This document shows, in pieces, positions 1 through 8,805 of a stretch of DNA of 64,000 bases. The DNA lies in the NCBI GenBank assembly GCA_028281665.1, contig JANQJK010000027.1, positions 62,001 to 126,000 on the forward strand, given 5' to 3'. The notes below the pieces were generated by a model. That model was not told the origin of the DNA. It did not search any database and worked only from the letters and a program-made list of their open reading frames with translations. This stretch comes from Hyphococcus sp. GTDB taxonomy: Bacteria > Pseudomonadota > Alphaproteobacteria > Caulobacterales > Parvularculaceae. Made by a program: the position numbers and the translations under genes. Numbering within the stretch: the stretch's first letter is position 1; each line of letters starts with the position of its first letter.

Positions 1-1569
1 CTCAGGCTTCAGACCGATTACTTCGGATACGCCGCCAGCGTCGCCGCACGCATCGGCTATACGGACAATATTCGTCTCGCCCCTGACGGCTTTGAAGAGG
101 ACGAGTTTATCGCCTCGACGGTTTTCTCCGGCGGCGCCATCACCAGCACCAACCGTTTTACCGGATTGATCCTTGGCGACCTTGATCTCTCCTACCTGAT
201 CGACGGCGAAGACTTTAACGTCAGTCAGAATGTGGCCGGCGTCGGCACGGCGACCGTCGCCGAGAACTGGCTTTACGTTGACATTTCCGGCCAGACGTCG
301 CGCCAGCTTGTCGGCGACAATGCGCGCTTCGCAAGCAACATCAATTCCGCCCGCTCGCAGCAGGCGAACGTGCACTCCTACGGGGTGAGCCCGTATCTTT
401 ACCGCCTGCGCGCTGACAATTCCTCGGTGACGTTGCGTTACCGGTTCTCGCAAGTCTTCATTGACGACTCAGACAGCGTTTTCGGCGCCATTGACGAAAA
501 CTTCCTGAACGATTCGCGCTCCCATGAAGTGCTCGCCAGCTATGACAGCGGCAACATGCTCGACAAGGTGCGTTTCACCCTGTCCGCATACGGCAACGAT
601 ACGACCGAAGACGGCTCCGGCGTTTTGCCGCGGTTCGGATATCAGCACGGCGCCGTGGAGGGCGAGGTAGAAGTGGCGCTGTCGCGCAAACTCGCCATCA
701 GCGGCGCGGTCGGCTATGACGACCTTGAAACCGATGACGCGGCGTCGCTCTTTTTTGACGACGAGGAGCTTTCCGGCGTCTTCTGGCGCGCGGGCTTCAC
801 CGCGCGGCCGAACCGGCGGACAAGCATGCGCGTCGAGTATGGCGAACGCTTTGACGATGAATTCATCGACGCGGCGATCGCATACCGCGTTTCGCCGCGC
901 CTCAACCTGACCGCGGGCGCGAACCGGTCGTTTACAAGCCGGGCCCGTTCGATTGATGCGCGGTTCCGTGAGACGCAACTGGCGACGCTGAAATACGCCG
1001 ACCTTCTGCGCGACGGCGAAGCGCTGTCGCCGCGTCAGGTTATCAACAACGCCAATCAGTACTCGACGCTGTTCAGCGGTATTAACGCCCAGACCATTGG
1101 CGTCGGCGTTGTCGATTCCGCCTATGCCACGCTGGACGGCGATTTCGGACGCACCCGCATGACGCTGGGCGGGTTCTATTCCGACAGCGATTTCGGCTTC
1201 CGTGAGATCGAGGCGTTTGCGGCGAGGGCCAATATCAGCCGCCAGCTTACGCGACGGCTGACCGGCTATACGGGTCTCAGCTTCCGCCATGCGGACACGA
1301 GCGTCGACCAGGCGACCTGCGAGGCGAACCCGACGGTGTTCGGCCTCGATGCATTTGATCCGATGTTCGATCCGGTTGCGAGCTGCGCCGCCTTCATCGC
1401 CGCGAATGGCGTCACCAACACGCTGTCCGCCACGGTTGGCGGCGACTATCGGTTCTATGAGAATGTCTCGCTCTTCGCGGAATATTCCCATACGGAGCGC
1501 TGGTCCGAAGTCCCGACGCTGGAATACAGCGAAAACATCGTCTTTACAGGAATCCGATTGGACTTCTAA
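1..1569 (+). CDS. XrtA/PEP-CTERM system-associated outer-membrane beta-barrel protein (5' truncated by window edge)
   Basis: The reading frame is open from base 1, so only the C-terminal 522 residues are present. The protein has alternating polar/hydrophobic beta-strand patterning, many Tyr/Phe/Arg residues, no membrane helix, and ends in ...RLDF. A C-terminal Phe is typical of proteins folded by the BAM complex. The family assignment (XrtA-system outer-membrane protein, TIGR03016-like) rests mainly on context: the next four genes are the canonical XrtA exopolysaccharide set, and the ATPase starts 2 nt after this stop. Its likely role is export or anchoring of the polysaccharide across the outer membrane. 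A TTG at 166 is internal and not a start. It could also be another barrel with no export role. Confidence 0.75.
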   Translation, partial: LRLQTDYFGYAASVAARIGYTDNIRLAPDGFEEDEFIASTVFSGGAITSTNRFTGLILGDLDLSYLIDGEDFNVSQNVAGVGTATVAENWLYVDISGQTSRQLVGDNARFASNINSARSQQANVHSYGVSPYLYRLRADNSSVTLRYRFSQVFIDDSDSVFGAIDENFLNDSRSHEVLASYDSGNMLDKVRFTLSAYGNDTTEDGSGVLPRFGYQHGAVEGEVEVALSRKLAISGAVGYDDLETDDAASLFFDDEELSGVFWRAGFTARPNRRTSMRVEYGERFDDEFIDAAIAYRVSPRLNLTAGANRSFTSRARSIDARFRETQLATLKYADLLRDGEALSPRQVINNANQYSTLFSGINAQTIGVGVVDSAYATLDGDFGRTRMTLGGFYSDSDFGFREIEAFAARANISRQLTRRLTGYTGLSFRHADTSVDQATCEANPTVFGLDAFDPMFDPVASCAAFIAANGVTNTLSATVGGDYRFYENVSLFAEYSHTERWSEVPTLEYSENIVFTGIRLDF

Positions 1570-1571
1570 AC

Positions 1572-3278
1572 ATGTATGAGGAGCATTTCAGCCTTTCCGG
1601 AGCGCCGTTCAAGCTCAATCCCGACCCGAGGTTCTTTTTCGGGAGCCGGAGCCATAACAAGGCGATGGCGTATCTCCACTACGGGTTGAAACAGGCGGAA
1701 GGGTTCATTGTCATTACCGGGCCAATCGGCTCCGGGAAGACGATGGTGATCAGCCAGTTGCTCGATCAGCTGAGTTCCTCAAACGTGATCGCCGCCCAAT
1801 TGCTGACATCGAACATCGCGCCGGAAGAGTTGCTCGACCACATTCTTTCCGCATTCCGGATTGAACCGGAGGGCGAGGGACGCACCGGGAAGCTCGAAGC
1901 GTTTGAGGACTATCTCTTCGATCAGCTCAATCGCGGGCGGCGCGTGCTGCTGATCATGGACGAGGCGCAGAACCTGCCTTTCCAGACGCTTGAAGAACTG
2001 CGCATGCTCTCCAATCTTGACTATGACGGGACGCCGCTGTTTCAGGTGTTCCTGGTCGGTCAGCCGGAATTTCGCGATGTGATGCAGTCGCAGCGTCTTG
2101 AGCAGCTGCGCCAGCGCGTCATCGCGTCCTATCATCTTGAAAATCTCAGTCTTGAAGAAACGCGGGAATATATTTTTCACCGCCTCGCCATTGCGGGCTG
2201 GAAGGAAGATCCGACATTTTCCGACGACGCCATGGAAGCGATTTTCGCGGAGACCGGCGGGCGTCCGCGCCGCATCAACACGGTCTGTAACCGGATCATG
2301 CTTTTCTGTTCGCTTGAAGACAAGCATGAGGTGACAGCGGAAATTGCACAATCCGTTATCGGCGAGTTGCACGCGGAAGAACTTGACGCGCGAGATGCGC
2401 CGCGCTCGGCCGACGATCTGAAGCCGGCGGAGGACCGCATGCCTGCGGTCAAGTCGATCGACGAAGAAGCGGAGGCGGAAGAACGCGCCGAGGCTATCGA
2501 GATGCGCCGTGTCTCCGGCGACGACGTGGTTGTCTCTCTCGATACAATGCGCGCCCGCAATAATGGCGACGATGCGCCGGAAGACGCCGTTCAAGCCGCG
2601 GCGGACGACGAGGCGGCTACGACGGCCGATGAGGCGGCCAATGAGGCGGAAGGGGACGAAGAGATGAGTGCTGACAACCCGGAAGACGCTTCGGAAGATA
2701 AACCGGAAGAAACGCCGCCTGCGGCCGAGGCCCATGCGGACGATGAGGCTGAGTCTGCCGAAGATCAGGACGGGCGCGATCAAGCGGCGGCGGGCGCGGA
2801 AGAGGAACCGGCGCCCGGCGCAGATGACAGCGAGGCGAAGGACGACGCGGCGTTTGTCGGTAAAGTAAAATCCGAAGGCGACGGCAGTGTTTTTGATCGC
2901 CTGCGCGCCAGGCGTTCGGTCGCCGCCGAAGACGCGCCGCCGGAGGCGACGCTGGAGGATGTGGCGACGGCGATCGCCAAGGCGAGCGCTGGCGAGACGG
3001 CGGAGGAGTTTGCGTCGGACGCGGCTGACGACGACGCAGCGGCCGCAATTGCGCCGCTGAAATCCGTGCAGTCGTCGGAATGGCGCAGACAGGTGCGCAA
3101 TTCCATCGACGAGACCCGGGGCGAGTTAAAAGAAGCCCATGCAAGCGTGCGCCGCTTGAAGAAATCGCTTTCGGACCTGCAACGCCGGCGCAAAGACCGT
3201 CGCGACAAAATCGTCGCCAGCCTTCAGCGCGCGGAGACGCTTCTGGACGAAGTCCGCAAGGACTGGCCGAAACCGTAA
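1572..3278 (+). CDS. XrtA-associated AAA ATPase with long acidic C-terminal extension
   Basis: 568 aa. The N-terminal region (about 1-265) is an ExeA/TniB-like AAA ATPase of the XrtA/PEP-CTERM type (TIGR03015-like). Walker A GPIGSGKT lies at residues 50-57 and Walker B LLIMDEAQ at about 126-133. The start MYEEHFSLSGAPFKLNPDPR matches the family's usual N-terminus. Relatives are usually about 270-350 aa. Here a further ~230 residues (about 265-495) are strongly Asp/Glu/Ala-rich and low in complexity. They are followed by a basic, probably coiled-coil tail (about 510-568). It sits 2 nt after the barrel gene and 17 nt before the deacetylase. The family is thought to assist exopolysaccharide assembly or export at the inner membrane; the job of the acidic extension is unknown. 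Confidence 0.9.
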   Translation: MYEEHFSLSGAPFKLNPDPRFFFGSRSHNKAMAYLHYGLKQAEGFIVITGPIGSGKTMVISQLLDQLSSSNVIAAQLLTSNIAPEELLDHILSAFRIEPEGEGRTGKLEAFEDYLFDQLNRGRRVLLIMDEAQNLPFQTLEELRMLSNLDYDGTPLFQVFLVGQPEFRDVMQSQRLEQLRQRVIASYHLENLSLEETREYIFHRLAIAGWKEDPTFSDDAMEAIFAETGGRPRRINTVCNRIMLFCSLEDKHEVTAEIAQSVIGELHAEELDARDAPRSADDLKPAEDRMPAVKSIDEEAEAEERAEAIEMRRVSGDDVVVSLDTMRARNNGDDAPEDAVQAAADDEAATTADEAANEAEGDEEMSADNPEDASEDKPEETPPAAEAHADDEAESAEDQDGRDQAAAGAEEEPAPGADDSEAKDDAAFVGKVKSEGDGSVFDRLRARRSVAAEDAPPEATLEDVATAIAKASAGETAEEFASDAADDDAAAAIAPLKSVQSSEWRRQVRNSIDETRGELKEAHASVRRLKKSLSDLQRRRKDRRDKIVASLQRAETLLDEVRKDWPKP

Positions 3279-3295
3279 CGAGGCGTTCCCGTCCC

Positions 3296-4177
3296 ATGGT
3301 CGCCGAACACATAGAAATCGAGAGCGCCGCCTCCGCCGCGCGGTTCGCCATGTCGGTCGACGTCGAAGACTATTTTCAGGTCTGGGCGTTTTCCGATGTT
3401 ATCGCGCGCGCCAGTTGGGACGGTTTTGCGCCGCGGGTTGGCGATGCGACCCGGGCCTGTCTTGATCTCTTCGACAAACGCGGCGCCAGCGCGACGTTTT
3501 TTGTGCTCGGATGGGTCGCCGAGCGCGACCCGGCGCTGGTGCGCGAGATTGTCAGTCGCGGGCATGAGCTTGCAAGCCATGGTTACGAACACGCCAAGCC
3601 GACAACGCAAACGCCTCAAGAGTTTCGCGAGGACGTGCGGCGCAGCAAGGACATCCTCGAAGATATTGCCGGCGTTCCCGTGAACGGATATCGCGCCGCC
3701 GGGTTTTCTATCGACGGGACGACCCCCTGGGCGCATGAGATACTTGCGGAAGCCGGACACAGATACTCCTCCAGTTCCCACCCCATTTCACACGATCACT
3801 ATGGCGACGCATCGGTGCCGCAGGCGCCCCACCGGCCCGTTCCCAATGGGGATTTCATCGAGGCGCCGGTGGCGACAACCGAATTATTCGGACGCCGCGT
3901 AAGCTGCGCCGGCGGCGGATGGTTTCGCGCATCGCCCTATGCGTTGTCTGAACGGTTGATTGCCCGTGCGGCGAGAACCCTCGACGGGCCGGTGATCTTC
4001 TACTTTCATCCCTGGGAGTTGGACGTCGATCAGCCGCGCATTGAATGCGCGTCGCGCAAATCGAAGCTGCGTCACTATCTCAATCTGAAATCCATGCCTG
4101 CAAAGCTCGATCGGTTGCTGGCGCGCTGGCCGTGGGGCCGGGTCGACGCCGCCCTTGGCATTGGCGGGGCGTCATGA
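3296..4177 (+). CDS. XrtA-associated polysaccharide deacetylase (NodB fold)
   Basis: 293 aa from the ATG at 3296. The open frame extends upstream, but that part overlaps the ATPase gene and has no family similarity. The NodB homology domain shows the expected metal set: Asp25 in VDVEDYF, and His95/His99 in the SHGYEH motif. Downstream FYFHPWELD is the usual C-terminal NodB histidine motif. It matches the XrtA-system deacetylase family (TIGR03006-like). Predicted reaction: de-N-acetylation of the exopolysaccharide or its lipid-linked intermediate. There is no evident signal peptide, so the site of action is uncertain. Its stop overlaps the start of the FemAB gene (ATGA, 4 nt), which suggests translational coupling. 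Confidence 0.9.
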   Translation: MVAEHIEIESAASAARFAMSVDVEDYFQVWAFSDVIARASWDGFAPRVGDATRACLDLFDKRGASATFFVLGWVAERDPALVREIVSRGHELASHGYEHAKPTTQTPQEFREDVRRSKDILEDIAGVPVNGYRAAGFSIDGTTPWAHEILAEAGHRYSSSSHPISHDHYGDASVPQAPHRPVPNGDFIEAPVATTELFGRRVSCAGGGWFRASPYALSERLIARAARTLDGPVIFYFHPWELDVDQPRIECASRKSKLRHYLNLKSMPAKLDRLLARWPWGRVDAALGIGGAS

Positions 4178-5250
4178 GTGTCGCGGTCGCCACAGCGGCG
4201 TATGATGCGCCCGTAACCGTATGCCTTGCCCGCGACGTTGAGGCGTCGGCGGTCGCCGCCTATGTGAACGGTCATCCGGAGGGCGCGCTGTTTCATCGAA
4301 ACGGATGGGCGTCGGCGGCGAAGGCTGCGTATGGATTTGAGGACGTTTCATTGGCGGCGTTTCGCGGCGAAAACATCGTCGGGCTGCTGCCGCTGATTGA
4401 CGTGCGTGCGCCGTTGCTTGGGCGGTCATTGGTCTCGACGGCGTTTTCCGTCGGCGGCGGACCCATCGCTGACGATCCTGTCGCCATTGCCGCACTATGC
4501 GATGAAGCGGCGGCAATCGGCGCGGACCGGCGCGTGAATTACGTGGAGCTTCGCAGCGATGCAGCGCCCGGCGAAGACTGGCTTGAAAAAACCGGCGTTC
4601 ACGCATCGTTCGAACTGCCCTTGCCGGCGGATGAGAATGAAAATCTCGCGATGATCCCGCGCAAAAGGCGCGCTGAAATTCGCAAGGCGATCAAAGCAGC
4701 CGACGCCGGCGACCTTGCCATTCGCATTGTGCGCGACACGGACGAATTTTACCGGCTTTACGCCACGTCTCTGCGCGATCACGGAACGCCGGTCTTTCCG
4801 AAAACGTATCTTGATACGCTGGTTCGCGCCTTTGCGGACTGCACGGAGATTTCAATCGCCGATTTCCGCAGTAAACCGGTGGCGGCGTTACTGAGTTTCT
4901 ATGACAAGGACACGGTGCGGCCCTACTACATCGGCGCCTTGAAAGAGGCCCGCAATGCGCGGGCCGCGGAGTATCTTTACTGGTCGCAGATGCGCCGCGC
5001 CGCCGCGAAAGGGTGCGTGCGGTTCGATTTCGGACGCAGCAAGATCGGCTCCGGCCCCTATCACTTCAAGAAGCTCTGGGGCGCCGAACCGAAACCGGTC
5101 GCGTACCGGTGCAAGCTGATCGGTGCCCGCGACCTGCCCGACGTCAATCCGAACAATCCGAAATTCGCCGCCTTCGTCGCCATGTGGCGGCGCCTGCCGG
5201 CGCCGGTCGCGAACAGGCTTGGGCCGGTCCTCGCCGTGAACTTCCCATGA
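4174..5250 (+). CDS. XrtA-associated FemAB-like acyltransferase
   Basis: 358 aa, with a GNAT-type double fold as in FemAB proteins (TIGR03019-like). The C-terminal half carries the conserved stretches RPYYIGAL and CVRFDFGRSKIGSGPYHFKK, typical of the XrtA-associated group. The chosen start is the ATG in the 4-nt overlap with the deacetylase gene. A longer frame beginning at 4045 would run through that gene. FemAB relatives transfer aminoacyl groups from aminoacyl-tRNA. In this cluster the acceptor is presumably the exopolysaccharide or a lipid-linked precursor, which is inference. The 3' end overlaps the next gene by 4 nt. Confidence 0.9.
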   Translation: MSVAVATAAYDAPVTVCLARDVEASAVAAYVNGHPEGALFHRNGWASAAKAAYGFEDVSLAAFRGENIVGLLPLIDVRAPLLGRSLVSTAFSVGGGPIADDPVAIAALCDEAAAIGADRRVNYVELRSDAAPGEDWLEKTGVHASFELPLPADENENLAMIPRKRRAEIRKAIKAADAGDLAIRIVRDTDEFYRLYATSLRDHGTPVFPKTYLDTLVRAFADCTEISIADFRSKPVAALLSFYDKDTVRPYYIGALKEARNARAAEYLYWSQMRRAAAKGCVRFDFGRSKIGSGPYHFKKLWGAEPKPVAYRCKLIGARDLPDVNPNNPKFAAFVAMWRRLPAPVANRLGPVLAVNFP

Positions 5251-6491
5251 GCGACAAACCCGAAATCTTGTTTCTCGCCCATCGGATTCCGTTCCCGCCG
5301 GACAAGGGGGACAAGATCCGGTCCTGGCGGCTGCTCGACTATCTTGCCGGGCGTTTTCGCGTGCATCTCGCCTGTTTCGTCGACGACCCGGCCGATTTCG
5401 CTCATGAGCCGCGCCTCCTGGAGGTCTGCGAGAGCGCGACGCTGATCCCGATCGAACGCCGCTCTGCGCTCGTGCGGAGCGCACGAGGGCTGGTGGATGG
5501 TGAGCCGCTGACCGTCGCCTATTTTCGCGATCCCGCCATGGCAAGCGCCGTTGACGCGTTGCGCGAGCGCCCGCTTGTCGCTGAAATCGTCTTTTCATCG
5601 ACGATGGTTCAGTATGTGGAAACACCGGTAGAGGGGCGCCCGCGCATTGTCGATTTCTGCGATGCGGACTCGGACAAATTCACCAGCTACGCCGCCGATG
5701 CGATTTTTCCCATGAACTGGATTTTTACGAGGGAAGGCGCGCTTCTCGGCAATGCAGAGAACACTGCCGCCAACTGGGCTGACGCGAGTTTCGCCATCAC
5801 GCCTGACGAGGCTGCGCTGTTCAACCGCCGTGAGGCAATCGTGCGCGAGGTCGGCTGCTGGTCCAATGGGGTGGATACGGATTATTTCGATCCGTCAGGG
5901 GATTTCCCGCTCGTCTCGGCGCCGGCGGATATCGTTTTCACCGGCGCCATGGACTATCGCGCCAACATTGACGCCGTTGAATTTTTCGTCCGGGAAATAT
6001 GGCCCTTTGTCCGCGCCAAGGCGCCGGCGGCGACCTTTGCGATCGTCGGCGCGCGTCCGACGCGGCGCGTGAAAGCCCTTGCCCGGACCGCCGGCGTGCG
6101 GGTGACGGGCCGCGTCGACGACATACGCCCGTGGATCGCCGGGGCGAAAATTGCGGTAGCGCCGCTGCGTGTCGCCCGCGGGCTTCAGAACAAGGTGCTT
6201 GAGGGGATGGCGATGGCCAAACCGGTGGTCGCGACGACCGCAGCGGCGACAGGGGTGCTCGCAAAGCCGGGGGTCGAAATCGTCCTTGCCGATGCGCCTG
6301 CGGCGTTTGCTGCGGCGACGGTCGATCTGCTGATCCACGCCTCGCGCCGCGAACGAACGGGGGCCGCCGCCCGCGCGCGCGTTGTCGCTGATTATCAGTG
6401 GGATCGTCAGCTGTCTCGCTTCGGCGCCGCGCTTGATTCCGAACTGGCGTCTGACGAGGTCTCGCCGGTTGCGACGTCTCCTGCGGCCTGA
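5247..6491 (+). CDS. XrtA/PEP-CTERM system glycosyltransferase (GT4-type)
   Basis: 414 aa. It begins MSDKPEILFLAHRIPFPPDK, the typical N-terminus of the XrtA-associated sugar transferase family (TIGR03087-like). The donor-binding half contains VFTGAMDYRANIDAVEFF and APLRVARGLQNKVLEGMAMA, as in GT4 enzymes with a GT-B fold. It probably adds a sugar to the lipid-linked exopolysaccharide repeat unit in the cytoplasm. The start ATG lies in a 4-nt overlap with the FemAB gene. The 3' end overlaps the convergent nitrilase gene by 85 nt. It is the last gene of the visible operon; the exosortase and polymerase genes must lie elsewhere. Confidence 0.9.
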   Translation: MSDKPEILFLAHRIPFPPDKGDKIRSWRLLDYLAGRFRVHLACFVDDPADFAHEPRLLEVCESATLIPIERRSALVRSARGLVDGEPLTVAYFRDPAMASAVDALRERPLVAEIVFSSTMVQYVETPVEGRPRIVDFCDADSDKFTSYAADAIFPMNWIFTREGALLGNAENTAANWADASFAITPDEAALFNRREAIVREVGCWSNGVDTDYFDPSGDFPLVSAPADIVFTGAMDYRANIDAVEFFVREIWPFVRAKAPAATFAIVGARPTRRVKALARTAGVRVTGRVDDIRPWIAGAKIAVAPLRVARGLQNKVLEGMAMAKPVVATTAAATGVLAKPGVEIVLADAPAAFAAATVDLLIHASRRERTGAAARARVVADYQWDRQLSRFGAALDSELASDEVSPVATSPAA

Positions 6492-7447
6492 GCGGTCTCG
6501 ACGTCGAAGAAGCCGGCCCGTCCCGGCGACGGCCGGCGATCCACCGTAAAGTCAAAAACATCCGGACGCGAATAATGCCCGGCGATGTCGCATGCGGCCT
6601 TTGCCGCGCGTACTATGTCCAGGGATCCTTCGGCGATCAGGATGGTTTCCTCGGTATCGGCGGTGGCGATGATTTCGCCGCGCGGGTCGATGATGGCGGA
6701 TTGCCCTGTATGTTCCCAGACGCCTAAGGGGCGCCAGCGTTCGGGGATGTCCTTTTCGAACCGCAAGCCCGCTGCGCAGATGACATAGCTTGCCGCCTGA
6801 CTGGCGAACGCACGAGACAACAGGTGCTGACGCGCCCAGCAATACTCTCCGGGCCCCGGCGTTTTCTCCCAGCCGGGCCAGAGCGCCGCGTGCACTTGCG
6901 TTCCCTGAGCGGCGAGCGCGTAACCGGGCAGCATCATCTGATGCTCCCAGCAATTGAGCGCGCTGATGCGTCCATAGGGGCGGGCAACAGTTCGCAATCC
7001 GGCGCCGTCGCCATCGCCCCAGATAATGCGTTCGGCATGGGTGGGTTTCAGTTTCCGGTGACGGTTGAGGATCTTTCCTTCGCGCCCGATCATAAGCGCC
7101 GTGCAGTATGCGCTGCCCTCCGTAAACGGATCTTTTTCCGCCACGCCGATAACAACGTCGACGCCGCCGGCTTTGGCGGCGGCGCACAGGGCGCCCGTTT
7201 CGGGGCCCGGAACGTCGATTGCGTTTTCGAGATAGGCGGCGCTCGCTTCCCAGGTGAGATCGGTAATGGTTCCCTCGACCCAGAACGGATAGCCCGGCAG
7301 CCACGTCTCGCCGAAGACGGCGATATCGGCGCCCTTCGCGCCGGCGTCGCGGATCAGGCTGACGGCCTTTTCGGTCGATGCGGTTTTGTCGAACAGAACG
7401 GGCGCGGCCTGCACCGCCGCCATCCGGAAAACATCGGGTTTCGTCAT
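6407..7447 (-). CDS. Nitrilase (carbon-nitrogen hydrolase superfamily)
   Basis: 346 aa. The catalytic Glu47 (FGETWLPGYPFW), Lys132 (HRKLKPTHAE) and Cys166 (LNCWEHQMM) form the Glu-Lys-Cys triad. The NCWEH and GDGDG segments fit true nitrilases better than amidases. Predicted reaction: hydrolysis of a nitrile to the carboxylate and ammonia, in the cytoplasm; the substrate cannot be read from sequence. The last ~25 residues are Ser/Ala/Asp-rich, and this is the part that overlaps the convergent glycosyltransferase gene. The gene stands alone and is divergent from the small membrane protein at 7607. Confidence 0.88.
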   Translation of the reverse strand: MTKPDVFRMAAVQAAPVLFDKTASTEKAVSLIRDAGAKGADIAVFGETWLPGYPFWVEGTITDLTWEASAAYLENAIDVPGPETGALCAAAKAGGVDVVIGVAEKDPFTEGSAYCTALMIGREGKILNRHRKLKPTHAERIIWGDGDGAGLRTVARPYGRISALNCWEHQMMLPGYALAAQGTQVHAALWPGWEKTPGPGEYCWARQHLLSRAFASQAASYVICAAGLRFEKDIPERWRPLGVWEHTGQSAIIDPRGEIIATADTEETILIAEGSLDIVRAAKAACDIAGHYSRPDVFDFTVDRRPSPGRAGFFDVETAQAAGDVATGETSSDASSESSAAPKRDS

Positions 7448-7606
7448 TGCGCCTGTCTCCCAAAATCGTCGGCCAGCCTAGCGCGGGAGCAGCCTGCCGT
7501 CACGAAAATGAAGCAATATCACGGGTTCGGGACGGTTGGCTTGTCGCACCACAATCGGTAAACTCACCCTTCTGTTGTGCAGACAAGGGGTGATCAGGGG
7601 TTTCCT

Positions 7607-8089
7607 ATGACAAGAATTCTGCTTCCGCTCGCGATTGTGGTCGTGATGTTTTACACGCCGCTCTTCGCGGTTGAGCAAAGCTCAAATGCGCTTGGCACCG
7701 ACGTGACCGATGTCAACGGCAATTACTTCATCGGCAACGCCATCGGCTGCCTTACCAAAATCCAGGTTCCGCTTGGAGAAGAGTGCGCCTTTGACGGCGA
7801 GTTTTATGGCAGTCCGCTGGTCGGTCATGTGATGACGTGGACGGCGCTGCTTGCTATCGGCGCCGGGGTTCTGGGCGTTATCGGCCTGCTGCCCGTGATC
7901 GGGCGCCTGACCAGCATCGTGACCGTCCTGGCGGGCCTTGGCGCGCTGGGCGCCATGGGGCTTATGTCCTTGACGATGATGGGCACTGACGATGGGCTCG
8001 GCGCCATTCGCTGGGGCACGTACCTCACTGCGGGCTTCGGGCTTCTCACCGTGATATCGGGACTGGGCGGCATGCGCGGCGCGCGCTGA
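7607..8089 (+). CDS. Small four-helix inner-membrane protein, unknown function
   Basis: 160 aa, not recognised as a named family. About four hydrophobic segments are visible: residues 4-22 (LPLAIVVVMFYTPLFAV), about 70-97, about 100-125 and about 133-155. They leave an extracytoplasmic loop after the first helix that contains two Cys residues (IGC and EECAF), which may pair. I chose the ATG at 7607 over an in-frame GTG at 7577 because the GGGG-type ribosome site (7587-7600) sits just upstream of it. A strong hairpin terminator follows 45 nt after the stop, so it appears to be a single-gene unit. Confidence 0.7.
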   Translation: MTRILLPLAIVVVMFYTPLFAVEQSSNALGTDVTDVNGNYFIGNAIGCLTKIQVPLGEECAFDGEFYGSPLVGHVMTWTALLAIGAGVLGVIGLLPVIGRLTSIVTVLAGLGALGAMGLMSLTMMGTDDGLGAIRWGTYLTAGFGLLTVISGLGGMRGAR

Positions 8090-8126
8090 CGCCAGGCCGG
8101 CGCAAAGTCCCGGACTGACAGACCAA

Positions 8127-8160
8127 AGAAAAAGGCCGCTCAATTGAGCGGCCTTTTTTT
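8127..8160. terminator. Bidirectional rho-independent terminator
   Basis: A perfect 20-nt palindrome (8134-8153, GGCCGCTC...GAGCGGCC) is preceded by an A-rich tract and followed by seven T. It ends the membrane-protein gene on + and, because of the A tract, probably also the bactofilin operon arriving on -. Confidence 0.92.
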
Positions 8161-8196
8161 GAACTGCCGCAGCAGCCCTTCCCAGCCCCCGAGAAA

Positions 8197-8805
8197 CTAT
8201 CGAAGCGGTGAGCGGCCCTGGCTTAGGAAGGCCGGCGCCGCGTTGGCGTTGCCGTTCGCAGATTTCTGAACGTCTTCGTCGCCGCCTGTGTTGACCGGCC
8301 GCGGCGATGGCGCCGGCGTTGCCGCAGACGGGCGCGCACGGCGGAAATCATTGGCGGACGAGTCCGAAAGCGGATCGTCGGAATGACGGCAATTGCCTTC
8401 AAAATGGGCGCCGGTCTCGACCGAAAGCGAGCTATGGAGAATGTCGCCCTGGATGCGCGCCGTTGAGGCGAGGGAGACGGATTTGGCGCGAATGGCGCCT
8501 TCGACGCTGCCGCGCACGACTACTGTTTCGCAGACGATCTCGCCTTTGACGCTGGCCTTGTCGCCGATGATCAGCGAGCCGGCCTTCACGTCGCCTTCAA
8601 GGGCGCCGTCGAATTGAATTTCGCCGGCTGAATTGATGTTGCCGCGCATGACGACGTCCTGGGAAATAATCGACGGGACGTTCGATGGGTTCCGCGTCGC
8701 GTTGGAGCGCTTCAACGGCGACGGCGCCGGGGCGGCGGCGTCTTGGCGCGCGGCCGGGGCGTCTTTGGCGTCGGCGTTTTTGCCGGTCTTAGCTTTCGAA
8801 AACAT
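8197..8805 (-). CDS. Bactofilin (polymer-forming cytoskeletal protein)
   Basis: 202 aa. The central ~100 residues are the bactofilin right-handed beta-helix, with short hydrophobic repeats such as IQFDGALEGDV, GSLIIGDKASVKGEI and VVVRGSVEGAIRAKSV. They are flanked by disordered Pro/Ala/Ser-rich tails, the typical layout. I chose the ATG at 8805 (MFSKAKTGKN), which has GGCAGG just upstream. An in-frame extension to 8904 lies inside the peptidase gene. The start overlaps the end of the M23 peptidase gene by 17 nt. Bactofilins form membrane-associated filaments that localise wall enzymes; the partner is probably the adjacent M23 protein, as in BacA-LmdC pairs of stalked alphaproteobacteria. Confidence 0.93.
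   Translation of the reverse strand: MFSKAKTGKNADAKDAPAARQDAAAPAPSPLKRSNATRNPSNVPSIISQDVVMRGNINSAGEIQFDGALEGDVKAGSLIIGDKASVKGEIVCETVVVRGSVEGAIRAKSVSLASTARIQGDILHSSLSVETGAHFEGNCRHSDDPLSDSSANDFRRARPSAATPAPSPRPVNTGGDEDVQKSANGNANAAPAFLSQGRSPLR

Noticed and set aside
469-1491. 340-aa open frame on the - strand
   Set aside because: It lies antisense to the beta-barrel gene, is Arg/Ala/Gly-rich without motifs, and is explained by the GC-skewed third codon positions of the real gene.
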